DNA of 64,000 nucleotides from an uncultured Pelagibacteraceae bacterium (GTDB lineage Bacteria > Pseudomonadota > Alphaproteobacteria > Pelagibacterales > Pelagibacteraceae), in the NCBI GenBank assembly GCA_902627045.1, contig CACOHP010000001.1, forward strand, positions 156,083 to 220,082. Direction: 5' to 3'. Shown here one piece after another: positions 40,349-51,515 of the stretch. The stretch's first letter is position 1. Every line of letters starts with the position of its first letter. The notes under the pieces are model-generated. The model was not told the DNA's origin, ran no database searches, and saw nothing but the letters and a program-made list of their open reading frames with translations. The translations under genes and the position numbers were made by a program.

Positions 40349-42458
40349 AAATAATTTCAAGAATTATAGTAATATTTTCTTTAATCATAGTTATATTTAT
40401 TGCTTATTTTAGCTTGATAGGTGTTAAAACAGATCGATTTAATAATCAGATTAAAAATAGATTAACAAGTTTTGACAAAGATCTGGAACTTGAGCTAAAT
40501 CAAATTAGTTTAAAGCTTGATCTATCTGAATTAAAAATAAATATAAAAACTTTAGGTTCAAAAATAATAAGAAAGAATAAAGAATTAGAAATTGAAAGCA
40601 TTAAATCTAAAATATCTATAAATTCTTTTTTTAAAAATGAATTTCCAATTCAAAATTTGGATATTTCTACAAAATCAATTAATGCCAAAGATTTAATTTC
40701 ATTTATAAAAACTTTTTATAATAACCCACAAATATTAATTCTTGAAAAATTACTTCAAATAAAAGGGTTTATAATTGCCGATTTGAAAATTGATTTTGAT
40801 AGCGAAGGAAATATTAAAAAAAACTACATTGCAACAGGATATGCAAAAAATATAAAGCTAAGTCTATTTGAGGGCTATAGGTTAGACGGACTAAATTTTG
40901 TATTTAATTTCGAAAAAGATAAATTTCAATTTAAGGATATTAATTTTTCTTTAAATGATGTGGATTTTCTTTCAAAGTCAATTAACCTTGAAAAAATTGG
41001 TCAAGGATATTTGATAGAGGGTTTTCTCAGCAATAAAGATATTGAATTGGATGTTAAGCATCTATCTTTATTAAAAGAAAAATTTTTTCCAAATACAGAT
41101 TTTGAAAAAATGAAATTTAGTTCAAAAAATAAATTTTCATTAAAAATAATTTTGAATTAAAAGATTTTTTTCCTAAGATAAATGATAAAATTATAATTAA
41201 AAACAATAGTGTAAAGTTAGAATATGGTAAAAATAATCTTTTAGTTGAAGGACAGGGTGAAATCTATTTACAAAATAGCAAAGATTATATTGATTATAAG
41301 ATCGAAAAATTAGATCAATTGATAAATTTTAAAAGTTTAATCAAATTAGACAAAGATCCTTTTTTTTTAAATTTTTTAAATTTTAAGAGAAATCGAAATT
41401 TGGAGACAAAAATAGAATTAAACGGGTATAGAGATCCCACAAAAAATTTTATTATAAAATCTATAAAACTTGAAGAAAATAAAAGTACTATTCTCGGAAA
41501 AAATATTAAATTTTCATCAAAATTTAAGATAAAAAGTTTTGATAAAATTGATGCCAATTACTTAGATGCTCAAGGTAAAAAAAATATTTTTAACATAAAA
41601 AAAATAAATAAAAAATATTTGCTAACAGGAGATACTTTTAATGGGGATAATTTACTTAAGAATATTTTAGTTGGTGATGAAAATCAGGATTATTTCGATA
41701 ATGATTTTGAATTAATCTTAAAAATAAAAAATGTTCATTTAGATAATGAGTTTGCTTTAAAAAATTTATCTGGAAATTTAATATTTAGAAAACAAAAACT
41801 GTTTGAAGGAAATCTTGAGGGAGATTTTCCAAAACAAAAAAAGATGAAATTTACAGCTAAAACAAATGATAATAAAACAATAACAACTTTATTTTTGGAT
41901 TTTGCTGAACCAATAGTTAAAAAATATAAATTTATTAAAGGATTTGATGATGGAATATTAGATTTTTATAGCATTAAAGATGGCGATGTTTCGACCTCTA
42001 CTTTAAAAATTTACGATTTTAAGCTTAAAGAACTTCCTACCTTAACTAAATTACTCACGCTTGCCTCCCTCCAAGGGATTGCTGATATTTTATCAGGTGA
42101 AGGAATAAGATTTGATGAATTTGAAATGAAGTTTAAAAATAAAAAAAAATTAATGAATATTGATGAAATTTATGCAATTGGACCCGCGATATCTGTCTTA
42201 ATGAATGGATATGTTGAAAAAGATAAATTAATTAGTTTGAGAGGTACGTTAGTTCCTGCGACAACTATAAATAAAGCAATAGGAACAATTCCAGTTTTAG
42301 GGAAAATATTAGTTGGCTCAAAAACTGGTGAGGGTGTTTTTGGGGTAAGTTTTAAAATTAAAGGGCCACCAAAAAATTTAGAAACATCCGTTAATCCAAT
42401 AAAGACTTTAACTCCAAGATTTATAACAAGAACTTTAGAAAAAATTAAAAAAAATTAA
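40345..42458 (+). pseudogene. AsmA/DUF3971-like protein interrupted by a single-base frameshift (ORFs 40345-41160 and 41319-42458)
   Basis: ORF1 ends ...KNKFSLKIILN*; adding one A to the A5 run at 41142-41146 gives continuous ...FSLKNNFELKDFFPKINDKIIIKNNSVKLEYG... into ORF2. Confidence 0.75.
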
Positions 42459-43684
42459 ATTAATTGGATCCTTATATGTCTTTTTTTTCCAATCGATAGT
42501 TTTAGATAGTTATCATTAAAAATTTTATCTGTAATTTGAAACCTTTCATCCTCAATGATTTGATTATTTATTTTAACAGCTTTTCCTTTGATTAATCGCC
42601 TTACTTCACTTTTTGATTTTTCAAATTTTGCCAAAACAACTAAATCAACAATATTTATATTTTTGTTAAATATTGTTTTGCTTAATTTAATGGATGGGAG
42701 ACTTGATCCTGAAGAATTACCTGAAAATGCTTCTCTTGCAATTTTCTCAGCTTTTAATGACTCACTTTTGCCATGAAGCATTTCAGTTGTTTTGTTTGCA
42801 AGCAAAATTTTTAATTGATTTATATTTTGGTCATTAAAATTTTCAATTTCATTATTTTCAATATCAGTGAAAAATTTTAAAAATCTTTTTACATCTCTAT
42901 CATCTGTATTTCGCCAAAACTGCCAATAGTCATAAGATGAAAGAAATCTTTTATCAAGCCAAACTGCGCCATCAGCAGTTTTACCCATTTTAGCTCCACT
43001 TGCTAGAGTAATTAGTGGTGTGGTTAAACCAAAAGCTTCTTTATCAGAATATTTTTTGATTAAATCAACTCCATTTATAATATTTCCCCACTGGTCCGAT
43101 CCACCTATTTGTAATATGCAATCCTCTTTATTGTTTAATTCTAAAAAATCATATGCTTGAAGTATCATGTAATTAAACTCCATGTAACTTAATGATTGTT
43201 CTCTTTCCAAACGTGTTTTAACACTCTCAAATGATAACATTTTATTTATAGTGAAATGTTTACCGATTTTTCTTAAAAAATTTATATAGTTAAGATTTTT
43301 TAACCATTTGTAATTATCTACAAATATTGGTTTAGTTTTCTTATTCCTTTTATCTAAAAATGTTTCTAATATTTTTTTAATATTTTTTGAATTTTTTCTA
43401 ATCTCTTTTTCAGATAGTAATTTACGTGTTTTATCTTTTCCAGATGGGTCACCAATTCTTGTGGTACCTCCACCTAATAACACAATTGGTCTGTGACCGT
43501 GCTTTTGGAGAAGTCTTAAACACATAATTTGAAGTAAACTACCTACATGAAGACTTTCAGCAGTGCAGTCAAAACCTATATATGCTGAGATTTTTTTTTT
43601 ATCTAATAATTCTGATAGCTCATTTTCATTAGTACATTGATAAAAAAATCCTCTATCTTTAAATTCTTTTAAAAATTTATTCAT
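42455..43684 (-). CDS. tyrS: Tyrosyl-tRNA synthetase
   Basis: YIGFDCTAESLHVGSLLQI, QIGGSDQWGNIINGVDLI, KMGKT. Confidence 0.97.
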   Translation of the reverse strand: MNKFLKEFKDRGFFYQCTNENELSELLDKKKISAYIGFDCTAESLHVGSLLQIMCLRLLQKHGHRPIVLLGGGTTRIGDPSGKDKTRKLLSEKEIRKNSKNIKKILETFLDKRNKKTKPIFVDNYKWLKNLNYINFLRKIGKHFTINKMLSFESVKTRLEREQSLSYMEFNYMILQAYDFLELNNKEDCILQIGGSDQWGNIINGVDLIKKYSDKEAFGLTTPLITLASGAKMGKTADGAVWLDKRFLSSYDYWQFWRNTDDRDVKRFLKFFTDIENNEIENFNDQNINQLKILLANKTTEMLHGKSESLKAEKIAREAFSGNSSGSSLPSIKLSKTIFNKNINIVDLVVLAKFEKSKSEVRRLIKGKAVKINNQIIEDERFQITDKIFNDNYLKLSIGKKRHIRIQLI

Positions 43685-43731
43685 AAGCTTATAGTCTTAC
43701 AATATACAAATTTTTTTAAAAAAAAATAAGA

Positions 43732-44895
43732 ATGGGCAAAATATATACAGCATTAGGATTAATGAGCGGAACTTCAATGGATGGAGTAGATGCATCTATT
43801 ATAAAGTCTGATGGTGAGAGAGTATATTCACCTTTATTGGACATATATTTTGAGTATGGGGATAAAATAAGACAAAAAATACTAAATATTAGAGCAAAAA
43901 TAGTAATTTCAGATCACCTAATTGAATACGAAAGTGAAATTAAGGATATTGAAAGAGAAATTACACTTTTCCATGCAAATGTAGTTGGGGAAATTTTAAG
44001 CAATAACAAAATAAATGTCGATCTACTAGGCTTTCACGGACAAACGATATTTCATGATAGTAAAGAAAAAATTACTAAACAAATAGGTGATGGAAAGCTC
44101 TTATCCCAATTAACAAAAAAAAAAGTAGTTTATAATTTTAGACAAAATGATTTAAAGAATGGAGGTCAAGGTGCTCCGTTGACACCAATTTTTCACAACT
44201 TAATTGTAAATAAATATTTGAAAGAAGAATTAAATAAATCTTATTCTATTAATATTTTAAATATCGGAGGAATTTCAAACATTACGCAAACAGCTAGATG
44301 GGATGAATTAGATAAAAAAAAAAATTATATTAAAGCATGTGATATAGGTCCAGGAAATTGTTTAATAGATGAGTGGGTTAGAAAAAAATCAAAAAAGAAA
44401 TATGATTTTGGTGGAGCACTTGCAGATGTTGGTAAAACAGATAAATTAATTTTAAATCAAGCTTTAGAAAATTTTAATATTGGTCCACCTTACAAAGATT
44501 CATTAGATATAAAAGACTTTGATATATCTTTTGCAAAGGGTCTTTCTTTAGAAGATGGAACAACTACATTATCAGATTTCACATCATATCAGATTACAAA
44601 AGCTCTCAATTATTTTAAAGACCCTGAAAAAAATACAATATTTTTGGTTTGTGGCGGAGGAAGAAAAAATAAATATTTGATGAATTCAATCCTAAGATCA
44701 GTTGATAAAATTAAACATTCAAAAAAAATAAATTTTTATCCTATTGAGAAGTATGGCATTAATGGTGACTTTGTAGAGTCGCAGGCTTTTGGTTATCTTG
44801 CAATTAGGTCTTTTTTAAATTTACCTATCTCTTTTCCTAACACAACAGGTTGTAAAAAACCAATTTGTGGGGGTGAAATAATTCAGAATTTTTAA
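43732..44895 (+). CDS. anmK: Anhydro-N-acetylmuramic acid kinase
   Basis: GLMSGTSMDGVDASI, GFHGQTIFH, NIGGISNIT. Confidence 0.96.
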   Translation: MGKIYTALGLMSGTSMDGVDASIIKSDGERVYSPLLDIYFEYGDKIRQKILNIRAKIVISDHLIEYESEIKDIEREITLFHANVVGEILSNNKINVDLLGFHGQTIFHDSKEKITKQIGDGKLLSQLTKKKVVYNFRQNDLKNGGQGAPLTPIFHNLIVNKYLKEELNKSYSINILNIGGISNITQTARWDELDKKKNYIKACDIGPGNCLIDEWVRKKSKKKYDFGGALADVGKTDKLILNQALENFNIGPPYKDSLDIKDFDISFAKGLSLEDGTTTLSDFTSYQITKALNYFKDPEKNTIFLVCGGGRKNKYLMNSILRSVDKIKHSKKINFYPIEKYGINGDFVESQAFGYLAIRSFLNLPISFPNTTGCKKPICGGEIIQNF

Positions 44896-45548
44896 TATAG
44901 CGCTGTTTCTTTTTTTATATATTTATCTAAAACTTTAACTAGACTATTTTCATTTTTTGAGAAAAAATGATTCGCCTCTTGAACAGCTTGAAATTCAACC
45001 TTTATACCTTTTTGATCACTTAGTCTTTTATTTAAATCATTAATATAATCAATTGGCACTAATTCATCTTTTTTTCCATAAACTATTAATCCAGATGTAG
45101 GACAGGGTGATAAGAAAGAAAAATCATAAACATTTGGCTGAGGTGATATTGCAATAAATCTATTTATTTCTGGTCTTCTCATTAAAAGTTGCATTGCAAT
45201 TAATGAGCCAAAAGAAAAACCAGAAACCCAACATTGTGAATTATCGAAATTTTCTCTTTCTAACCAGTCTAATGCAGCAGCTGCATCTGCAAGTTCACCT
45301 TGTCCATTATCAAATTCTCCATCGCTTTTTCCAACACCTCTAAAATTTACTCGACAAACTGAAAAGTTGTTATCCATAAAAGAGTGAAATGTTTCCACAA
45401 CAACTTTGTTATTCATTGTTCCTCCATATTGAGGATGTGGTTGTAATATTAATGCTATTGGAGAAGTACTTTTTTTACTTTTAAAATATTTTGCTTCTAG
45501 TCTTCCAGCAGGACCAGGAATAAAAATTTCTAAAATTTTATTATCCAT
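44892..45548 (-). CDS. Alpha/beta hydrolase
   Basis: LQPHPQYGGTMNNKV, NFRGVGKSDGEFDNG, GFSFGS. Confidence 0.9.
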   Translation of the reverse strand: MDNKILEIFIPGPAGRLEAKYFKSKKSTSPIALILQPHPQYGGTMNNKVVVETFHSFMDNNFSVCRVNFRGVGKSDGEFDNGQGELADAAAALDWLERENFDNSQCWVSGFSFGSLIAMQLLMRRPEINRFIAISPQPNVYDFSFLSPCPTSGLIVYGKKDELVPIDYINDLNKRLSDQKGIKVEFQAVQEANHFFSKNENSLVKVLDKYIKKETALY

Positions 45549-45626
45549 AATTGTTATTGATAACTATTCTCAAAAAAAAATTAGACATATCACATGTACG
45601 TGACAAAATGTTATTTTTTTTTTAGG

Positions 45627-45662
45627 CTATATACTTGACTAAATTAGTCAGGTTTATATATA
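45627..45662 (+). promoter_or_regulatory. Candidate IscR/Rrf2 binding site overlapping the suf operon promoter
   Basis: atatacTTGACTAAATTAGTCAggtttatata: partially symmetric GACTAAATTAGTC core overlapping a TTGACT -35 with TATATA -10 about 16 nt downstream. Confidence 0.6.
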
Positions 45663-45682
45663 TCCTTGAAAATTAAGGTTTT

Positions 45683-46108
45683 ATGAAACTGACATCTAAA
45701 GGCAGATATGCGGTAATGGCTTTAGTGGATCTGGCAAAGTTCAATAGTATAAATCCAGTTTCTCTTAGAGACATATCATTGAGACAAGGTATTTCCCTTG
45801 ATTACTTAGAGCAAATTTTTTCTAAGCTTAGAAAAAAAGAAATTGTTCAAAGTGTAAGAGGTATACAGGGTGGCTATGTTTTAAACAAAAAAGCTAAAGA
45901 AATAAAATTAACGAATATTTTTGATGCTGTTGATGAAAAAGTAAAAACTGTACAATGTAAAAAAGAGTCAAAAAAAGGTTGCAATGGAAGGTCATCTAAA
46001 TGTTTAACCCATGATCTCTGGGATGAACTTGAAAATCATATAAATAATTTTTTTGAGAAAAAAAGTTTAGAGGATTTAATAAAGGACAATTTGCAGAGAA
46101 GAATTTAA
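45683..46108 (+). CDS. iscR: Rrf2-family (IscR/SufR-like) regulator of Fe-S assembly
   Basis: [28 protein letters not shown]-like, C-rich [11 protein letters not shown]...C. Confidence 0.92.
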   Translation: MKLTSKGRYAVMALVDLAKFNSINPVSLRDISLRQGISLDYLEQIFSKLRKKEIVQSVRGIQGGYVLNKKAKEIKLTNIFDAVDEKVKTVQCKKESKKGCNGRSSKCLTHDLWDELENHINNFFEKKSLEDLIKDNLQRRI

Positions 46109-46110
46109 AA

Positions 46111-47553
46111 ATGGACACTAGAGAAAAAGATATAGAAAAGTTAAAAGATTATAAATACGGTTTTACTACTGATATAGAAAACATCAAAGCTCCAAAAGGT
46201 TTAAACGAGGATGTAATAAAGTTTATTTCTAATATTAAAAAAGAGCCAAAATGGATGTTGGACTTCAGGTTAAAAGCTTATGAGCGATTAAAAATCTTAA
46301 AAGAACCAAATTGGCAAAAACCAAAATATCCTAAAATTGATTATCAAGATTTATATTACTATTCAGCACCAAAAAGCATGAAGGATAAACCAAAAAGTTT
46401 AGATGAGCTTGATCCTAAACTTTTAGAAACATATAAAAAACTTGGAATACCATTACAAGAGCAAGCAAGACTAAATGGAATTGCCGTGGATGCTGTATTT
46501 GACTCTGTTTCAGTTGCAACTACTTTTAAAGGTGAATTAACTAAACATGGAATAATTTTTTGTTCAATGTCAGAAGCAATTCAGAAGCATCCTGAGCTTG
46601 TAAAAAAATATTTAGGTACGGTTATACCAGTTACTGATCATTTCTTTGCTACACTTAATTCTGCTGTCTTCACGGATGGATCATTCGTTTATATTCCCGA
46701 GGGTGTTAAGTGCCCTATGGAACTATCAACTTATTTTAGAATTAATGCATCAGAGACGGGACAGTTTGAAAGAACCTTAATTATAGCCGATAAGGGAAGT
46801 TATGTGAGTTACCTGGAAGGATGCACTGCTCCAATGAGAGACGAAAATCAATTGCATGCAGCGAATGTTGAATTGATTGCTCTAGATGATGCAGAAATAA
46901 AATATTCAACTGTGCAAAATTGGTATCCAGGAGACGAAAATGGCAAAGGTGGAATTTACAATTTTGTTACCAAAAGAGGATTATGTAAGGGAAAAAATTC
47001 TAAGATTTCTTGGACACAGGTTGAAACAGGTTCAGCAATAACTTGGAAATATCCTAGCTGCATATTAAAAGGTGATAATTCAATTGGTGAATTTTATTCA
47101 ATAGCAATTACTAACAATCATCAAAAAGCAGACACTGGAACAAAGATGATTCATTTAGGAAAAAATACTAAAAGCAAAATTATTTCCAAAGGTATAAGTG
47201 CTGGATTTTCAGACATGACTTACAGAGGTTTAGTGGATATCAATTCAAAAGCTAAAAATTCTAGTAACTATACACAATGTGACTCTTTATTAATGGGAAA
47301 TAAGTGTGGCGCACATACAGTACCGTATATTAAAAATAAAAATTTTGATTCAAATATTGCACACGAAGCCACAACATCAAAAATTAGTGAGGAACAATTA
47401 CATTATTGTCAACAAAGAGGACTTAATCCTGAGGAGGCTGTAGGATTAATTGTTAATGGTTTTTGTAAGGAAGTATTACAACAATTACCAATGGAATTTG
47501 CAGTGGAGGCCCAGAAACTTGTAGGTATTAGCTTAGAGGGGAGTGTCGGTTAA
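46111..47553 (+). CDS. sufB: Fe-S cluster assembly protein SufB
   Basis: [30 protein letters not shown]-type C-terminus. Confidence 0.97.
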   Translation: MDTREKDIEKLKDYKYGFTTDIENIKAPKGLNEDVIKFISNIKKEPKWMLDFRLKAYERLKILKEPNWQKPKYPKIDYQDLYYYSAPKSMKDKPKSLDELDPKLLETYKKLGIPLQEQARLNGIAVDAVFDSVSVATTFKGELTKHGIIFCSMSEAIQKHPELVKKYLGTVIPVTDHFFATLNSAVFTDGSFVYIPEGVKCPMELSTYFRINASETGQFERTLIIADKGSYVSYLEGCTAPMRDENQLHAANVELIALDDAEIKYSTVQNWYPGDENGKGGIYNFVTKRGLCKGKNSKISWTQVETGSAITWKYPSCILKGDNSIGEFYSIAITNNHQKADTGTKMIHLGKNTKSKIISKGISAGFSDMTYRGLVDINSKAKNSSNYTQCDSLLMGNKCGAHTVPYIKNKNFDSNIAHEATTSKISEEQLHYCQQRGLNPEEAVGLIVNGFCKEVLQQLPMEFAVEAQKLVGISLEGSVG

Positions 47554-48287
47554 TGCTTAAAATAAATAATTTAAATGCGAATGTTGAAAACAAATCTATA
47601 TTAAAGGGGTTTTCTTTAAACATTAATCCCGGTGAAGTTCATGCAATTATGGGTCCAAACGGGTCAGGAAAAAGTACTTTGTCCAATATTCTATCAGGAA
47701 AAAAAGGGTATGAGGTATCAGGTGAAATCTTATTTGAAAATAAAAGTTTATTTGATCTTGAAACTGAGGAAAGAGCACATAAAGGAATATTTTTAGCTTT
47801 TCAATATCCTTTAGAAATTCCAGGTGTAAATACAAACATATTTTTAAAAACATCGTTAAACGCAATCAGAAAAGCACGTGGGGAAAAAGAATTAGATGCA
47901 ATTGAATTCTTAAAGCTTGTTAAACAAAAAGCTAAAGAATTAAAGTTTGATGAGGAAAAACTGAATAGACAATTAAATGTTGGTTTTTCTGGAGGAGAAA
48001 AAAAGAAGAATGAAATTTTACAAATGTCTATGTTGGCTCCAAAATTATCTATTTTAGATGAAACGGACTCAGGTTTAGACATAGATGCTTTAAAAATAGT
48101 TGCTGACGGAGTTAATACATTAAGAAACAAAAATAATTCTTTTTTAATAATTACTCACTATCAAAGATTACTAGACTACATAAAACCTGACTTTGTTCAT
48201 GTTTTAATGAATGGAAAAATAATTAGATCTGGTGGCCCAGAATTAGCAATAGAGCTAGAAAAAAAAGGTTATGAAAGTTTTAATTAA
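47553..48287 (+). CDS. sufC: Fe-S assembly ATPase SufC
   Basis: GPNGSGKSTLSNIL, GFSGGEKKKNEILQM, DETDSGLDIDAL. Confidence 0.98.
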   Translation: MLKINNLNANVENKSILKGFSLNINPGEVHAIMGPNGSGKSTLSNILSGKKGYEVSGEILFENKSLFDLETEERAHKGIFLAFQYPLEIPGVNTNIFLKTSLNAIRKARGEKELDAIEFLKLVKQKAKELKFDEEKLNRQLNVGFSGGEKKKNEILQMSMLAPKLSILDETDSGLDIDALKIVADGVNTLRNKNNSFLIITHYQRLLDYIKPDFVHVLMNGKIIRSGGPELAIELEKKGYESFN

Positions 48288-49535
48288 ATGAATGAACAAT
48301 TACAATTAGATTTTAATAAAATAATAAAAACTTTAAAAATTTCAGAAAAAGAAATCCAATTAAAAAAAAGTTTTCTAAAAAAATTTATCCAAAACGGTTT
48401 TCCAAATAGAAAACAAGAGGATTGGAAGTTTTTAGATATTAGTCAAATCATAAAAAAAAACATTGGTGACTTAAGTTTTTTTAATGACTACTCATTACCA
48501 AATAAAATTGATACATCTATTTTTGTTAATGGCTTAGAACATAACAAGATTATTTTTATTAATGGTAGAATTGAAAAAATTGATTTTAATTATGAAGATA
48601 AAAATCAAATTGAAATAAATGATGAAATTGGAAAAAATATTACATTTGATACTGAAAATTCATTAATTGATTTAAATAATGCATTTACTAATAAAGTTTT
48701 TAAAATCTTAATAAAAAAAAATTATTCTTTAAAAAAACCTTTAATAATTTACCATTCTATTAACGATAAAATAAAGTCAAAAAATGTAAATTTAAGTTTA
48801 AATTTTGAATTAGAGGAAAATAGTTGCCTAAGGCTAATTGACTATTTTAGTGATAATGCAGAAAAAAATTTTTTAAACATTTTGTATAATTTTAATTTGA
48901 AAAAATACTCAATTCTTAAAAACTATAAACTAGATAAGTTTAGAAATAACAATTTAAAGTATTCTTTTAATAACATTGAACAGGACGATAATAGTATCTC
49001 AGAAACATTTATACTGTCTGCTGGTTCAGACTATTTAAAGAATGAGGTTAATTGTAACTTAAACGGTGAATACTCATCGGCATTTGTAAATGGAATTTTT
49101 TCATTGAATGAAAATCAACAGCACGAAATAAGATCTACAATTAACCATTTGGTTGAGAACACTAAAAGTTATCAACTTATTAAAAGTGTGCTTGGAAAAA
49201 ACTCAAAGTCCGCATATCAGGGAAGAATTTTTGTAGACTCTAAAGCTCAAAAAACTGACGGGTATCAATTAAGCAAAGCAATACTGTTAGATGAAACATC
49301 AGAGTTTAACGCAAAACCAGAATTGGAAATTTATGCAGATGACGTAAAATGCTCTCATGGATCAGCGTCTGGAAGTTTAAATGAAGACTCAATTTTCTAT
49401 TTAATGTCCCGTGGTTTAAATTACCAACAATCAAAAGAACTTTTGATAAATGGGTTTTTATTAGATGTTGTTGAAAAGATTACAGACCCTGAAATTAGAA
49501 ACCTAATCAAGAATATTATTGAATTGAAAGAATGA
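48288..49535 (+). CDS. sufD: Fe-S assembly protein SufD
   Basis: C-terminal QGRIFVDSKAQKTDGYQLSKAILLDE...CSHGSASGSLNEDSIFYLMSRGL. Confidence 0.95.
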   Translation: MNEQLQLDFNKIIKTLKISEKEIQLKKSFLKKFIQNGFPNRKQEDWKFLDISQIIKKNIGDLSFFNDYSLPNKIDTSIFVNGLEHNKIIFINGRIEKIDFNYEDKNQIEINDEIGKNITFDTENSLIDLNNAFTNKVFKILIKKNYSLKKPLIIYHSINDKIKSKNVNLSLNFELEENSCLRLIDYFSDNAEKNFLNILYNFNLKKYSILKNYKLDKFRNNNLKYSFNNIEQDDNSISETFILSAGSDYLKNEVNCNLNGEYSSAFVNGIFSLNENQQHEIRSTINHLVENTKSYQLIKSVLGKNSKSAYQGRIFVDSKAQKTDGYQLSKAILLDETSEFNAKPELEIYADDVKCSHGSASGSLNEDSIFYLMSRGLNYQQSKELLINGFLLDVVEKITDPEIRNLIKNIIELKE

Positions 49536-50749
49536 ATATTAATAATATAAAAAAAGAATTTCCGATTTTTGATGAAAAAATTCAGAATAATGATTTAGTT
49601 TATTTGGATAGTGCTAATTCTTCTCAAAAACCCAAAGTAGTTCTGGATAGGATAAATGATTTTTACTCTAAACAATTTTCAAATGTTGGTAGAAGTATTC
49701 ACTATTTGGCAGTTGCTGCTACAAATTTATATGAAAATACTAGGATTTCTGTTCAAAAATATATAAATGCAAAAGATAAAAATGAAATCGTATTTACCAA
49801 AGGTGCTACTGAGGCTTTAAATTTAGTTGCAAATACTCTAGGTCAGGTAATTTTGGAACCAAATGATGAAATTTTAATAACTGAATTAGAACATCATTCG
49901 AATTATGTTCCGTGGCATTTTTTAAGAAAATCTAAAAAAGTGAAAATAAAATTTGCAGAAATAAATGAGGATGGAGATATCCCTCTTGAAAATATTGAGA
50001 AAGAAATTACAAATAAAACCAAAGTAATAGCTATAACTCATTTATCCAACGTTACCGGCGCAGTTTTACCAATAAAAGAAATTACTCAATTAGCACACTC
50101 GAAAGGTATTGTCGTTGTAGTAGATGGATGTCAGGGAGGACCACATTTAAAATTAGATATGCAAGACTTAGATTGTGATTTTTATGCAATTTCATGTCAT
50201 AAAATGTATGGCCCAACAGGACTTGGAGTTTTGTATGGAAAAAAGAAATGGTTAGAGGAGCTTCCACCATACCAAGGAGGTGGGGGGATGATAAATGAGG
50301 TAAAAAAAGATAGAATTTCTTATGGTGAACTCCCTAATAAGTATGAAGCTGGAACAATGGCCACGGCTCAGGTGATTGCGTTTGATCAGTCAATTAAATT
50401 TTTAGAAAGTATTGGAATTGAAAACATAATAAAGCATGAAAAAGAATTAATAGAATATGGTCAAGAAATTTTAAAAAAAAATAATTCTGTAAAACTAATT
50501 GGAAACCCTAAAGAAAGAGGCGGAGTATTATCTTTTACTGTTGAAGGAGTTCATCCGCATGACATCGCAACAATTTTAGATGAAACTGGAGTTGCCATAA
50601 GAGCAGGTCATCATTGTTGTCAAATACTTCATGACAAATTAGGTATATCTGCAAGTGCCCGAGCTTCCTTGGGTGTTTATAATACTAAAGATGATTTGGA
50701 TAAATTAAATGATGGAATAAATAATTGTAAAAAAATTTTTGGTTTATAA
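49532..50749 (+). CDS. sufS: Cysteine desulfurase SufS
   Basis: ELEHHSNYVPWHF, CHKMYGPTGLGVLYG, RAGHHCCQ. Confidence 0.97.
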   Translation: MNINNIKKEFPIFDEKIQNNDLVYLDSANSSQKPKVVLDRINDFYSKQFSNVGRSIHYLAVAATNLYENTRISVQKYINAKDKNEIVFTKGATEALNLVANTLGQVILEPNDEILITELEHHSNYVPWHFLRKSKKVKIKFAEINEDGDIPLENIEKEITNKTKVIAITHLSNVTGAVLPIKEITQLAHSKGIVVVVDGCQGGPHLKLDMQDLDCDFYAISCHKMYGPTGLGVLYGKKKWLEELPPYQGGGGMINEVKKDRISYGELPNKYEAGTMATAQVIAFDQSIKFLESIGIENIIKHEKELIEYGQEILKKNNSVKLIGNPKERGGVLSFTVEGVHPHDIATILDETGVAIRAGHHCCQILHDKLGISASARASLGVYNTKDDLDKLNDGINNCKKIFGL

Positions 50750-51213
50750 TGAATTTAAAAGAACTATACCAAGAGATTATCTTAGAGCATGGTAAAAATC
50801 CTAGAAACTTAGGAAAAACATCTAATTTTAATAAAGATGCTAAGGGTGACAATCCTTTATGTGGTGATAATGTTCATGTTTATCTTAGACTAAATGAACA
50901 ACGAAAAGTCGAAGATATATCATTTGAAGGAAGTGGATGTGCTATATCTATGGCTTCAGCCTCAATTATGACAGATTTAATCAAAGGTAAAAGCGACAAC
51001 GAAGCTAAGGAAATAATTGAGGACTTTTTGGGAATGATAAAAGAAAATCCTGAACTTAAATCAAATATTTTAAAAGAAGATGACAAAACAAAATTAATGT
51101 GTCTTTCAGGAGTAAAACAATATCCAATGAGAGTTAAATGTGCTACATTATCTTGGCATACCTTAGTTTCAGCAATGGAGAACAAAGGAAAAAAAGTTAG
51201 TACTGAGAATTAA
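50749..51213 (+). CDS. sufU: SufU/IscU-family scaffold or sulfurtransferase
   Basis: ILEHGKNPRNLG, GDNPLCGDNV, FEGSGCAISMASASIM. Confidence 0.93.
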   Translation: MNLKELYQEIILEHGKNPRNLGKTSNFNKDAKGDNPLCGDNVHVYLRLNEQRKVEDISFEGSGCAISMASASIMTDLIKGKSDNEAKEIIEDFLGMIKENPELKSNILKEDDKTKLMCLSGVKQYPMRVKCATLSWHTLVSAMENKGKKVSTEN

Positions 51214-51218
51214 TTTTT

Positions 51219-51515
51219 ATGGAAATTAAAAATAAAATTATTAATGAATTAAAAAAAATTTATGATCCAGAATTACCAGTTGATATTTATGAACTAGGTT
51301 TAATATATGAAATAAAAGTAATTGGAAGAAAAGCCGATATTAAAATGACGTTAACTACACCAAATTGTCCTGTTGCTGAAAGTTTACCTAAAGAAGTTAA
51401 AGAGGGAGCAATGCAAGTTGATGGAATAGATGATGTAAATCTTGAATTAGTTTGGGATCCACCATGGAACAAAGATATGATGTCGGATGCAGCAAAATTA
51501 GAATTAAATTTATAA
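51219..51515 (+). CDS. DUF59/MIP18-family SUF assembly protein (SufT-like)
   Basis: IYDPELPVDIYELGLIYEI, MTLTTPNCPVAESLP. Confidence 0.92.
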   Translation: MEIKNKIINELKKIYDPELPVDIYELGLIYEIKVIGRKADIKMTLTTPNCPVAESLPKEVKEGAMQVDGIDDVNLELVWDPPWNKDMMSDAAKLELNL

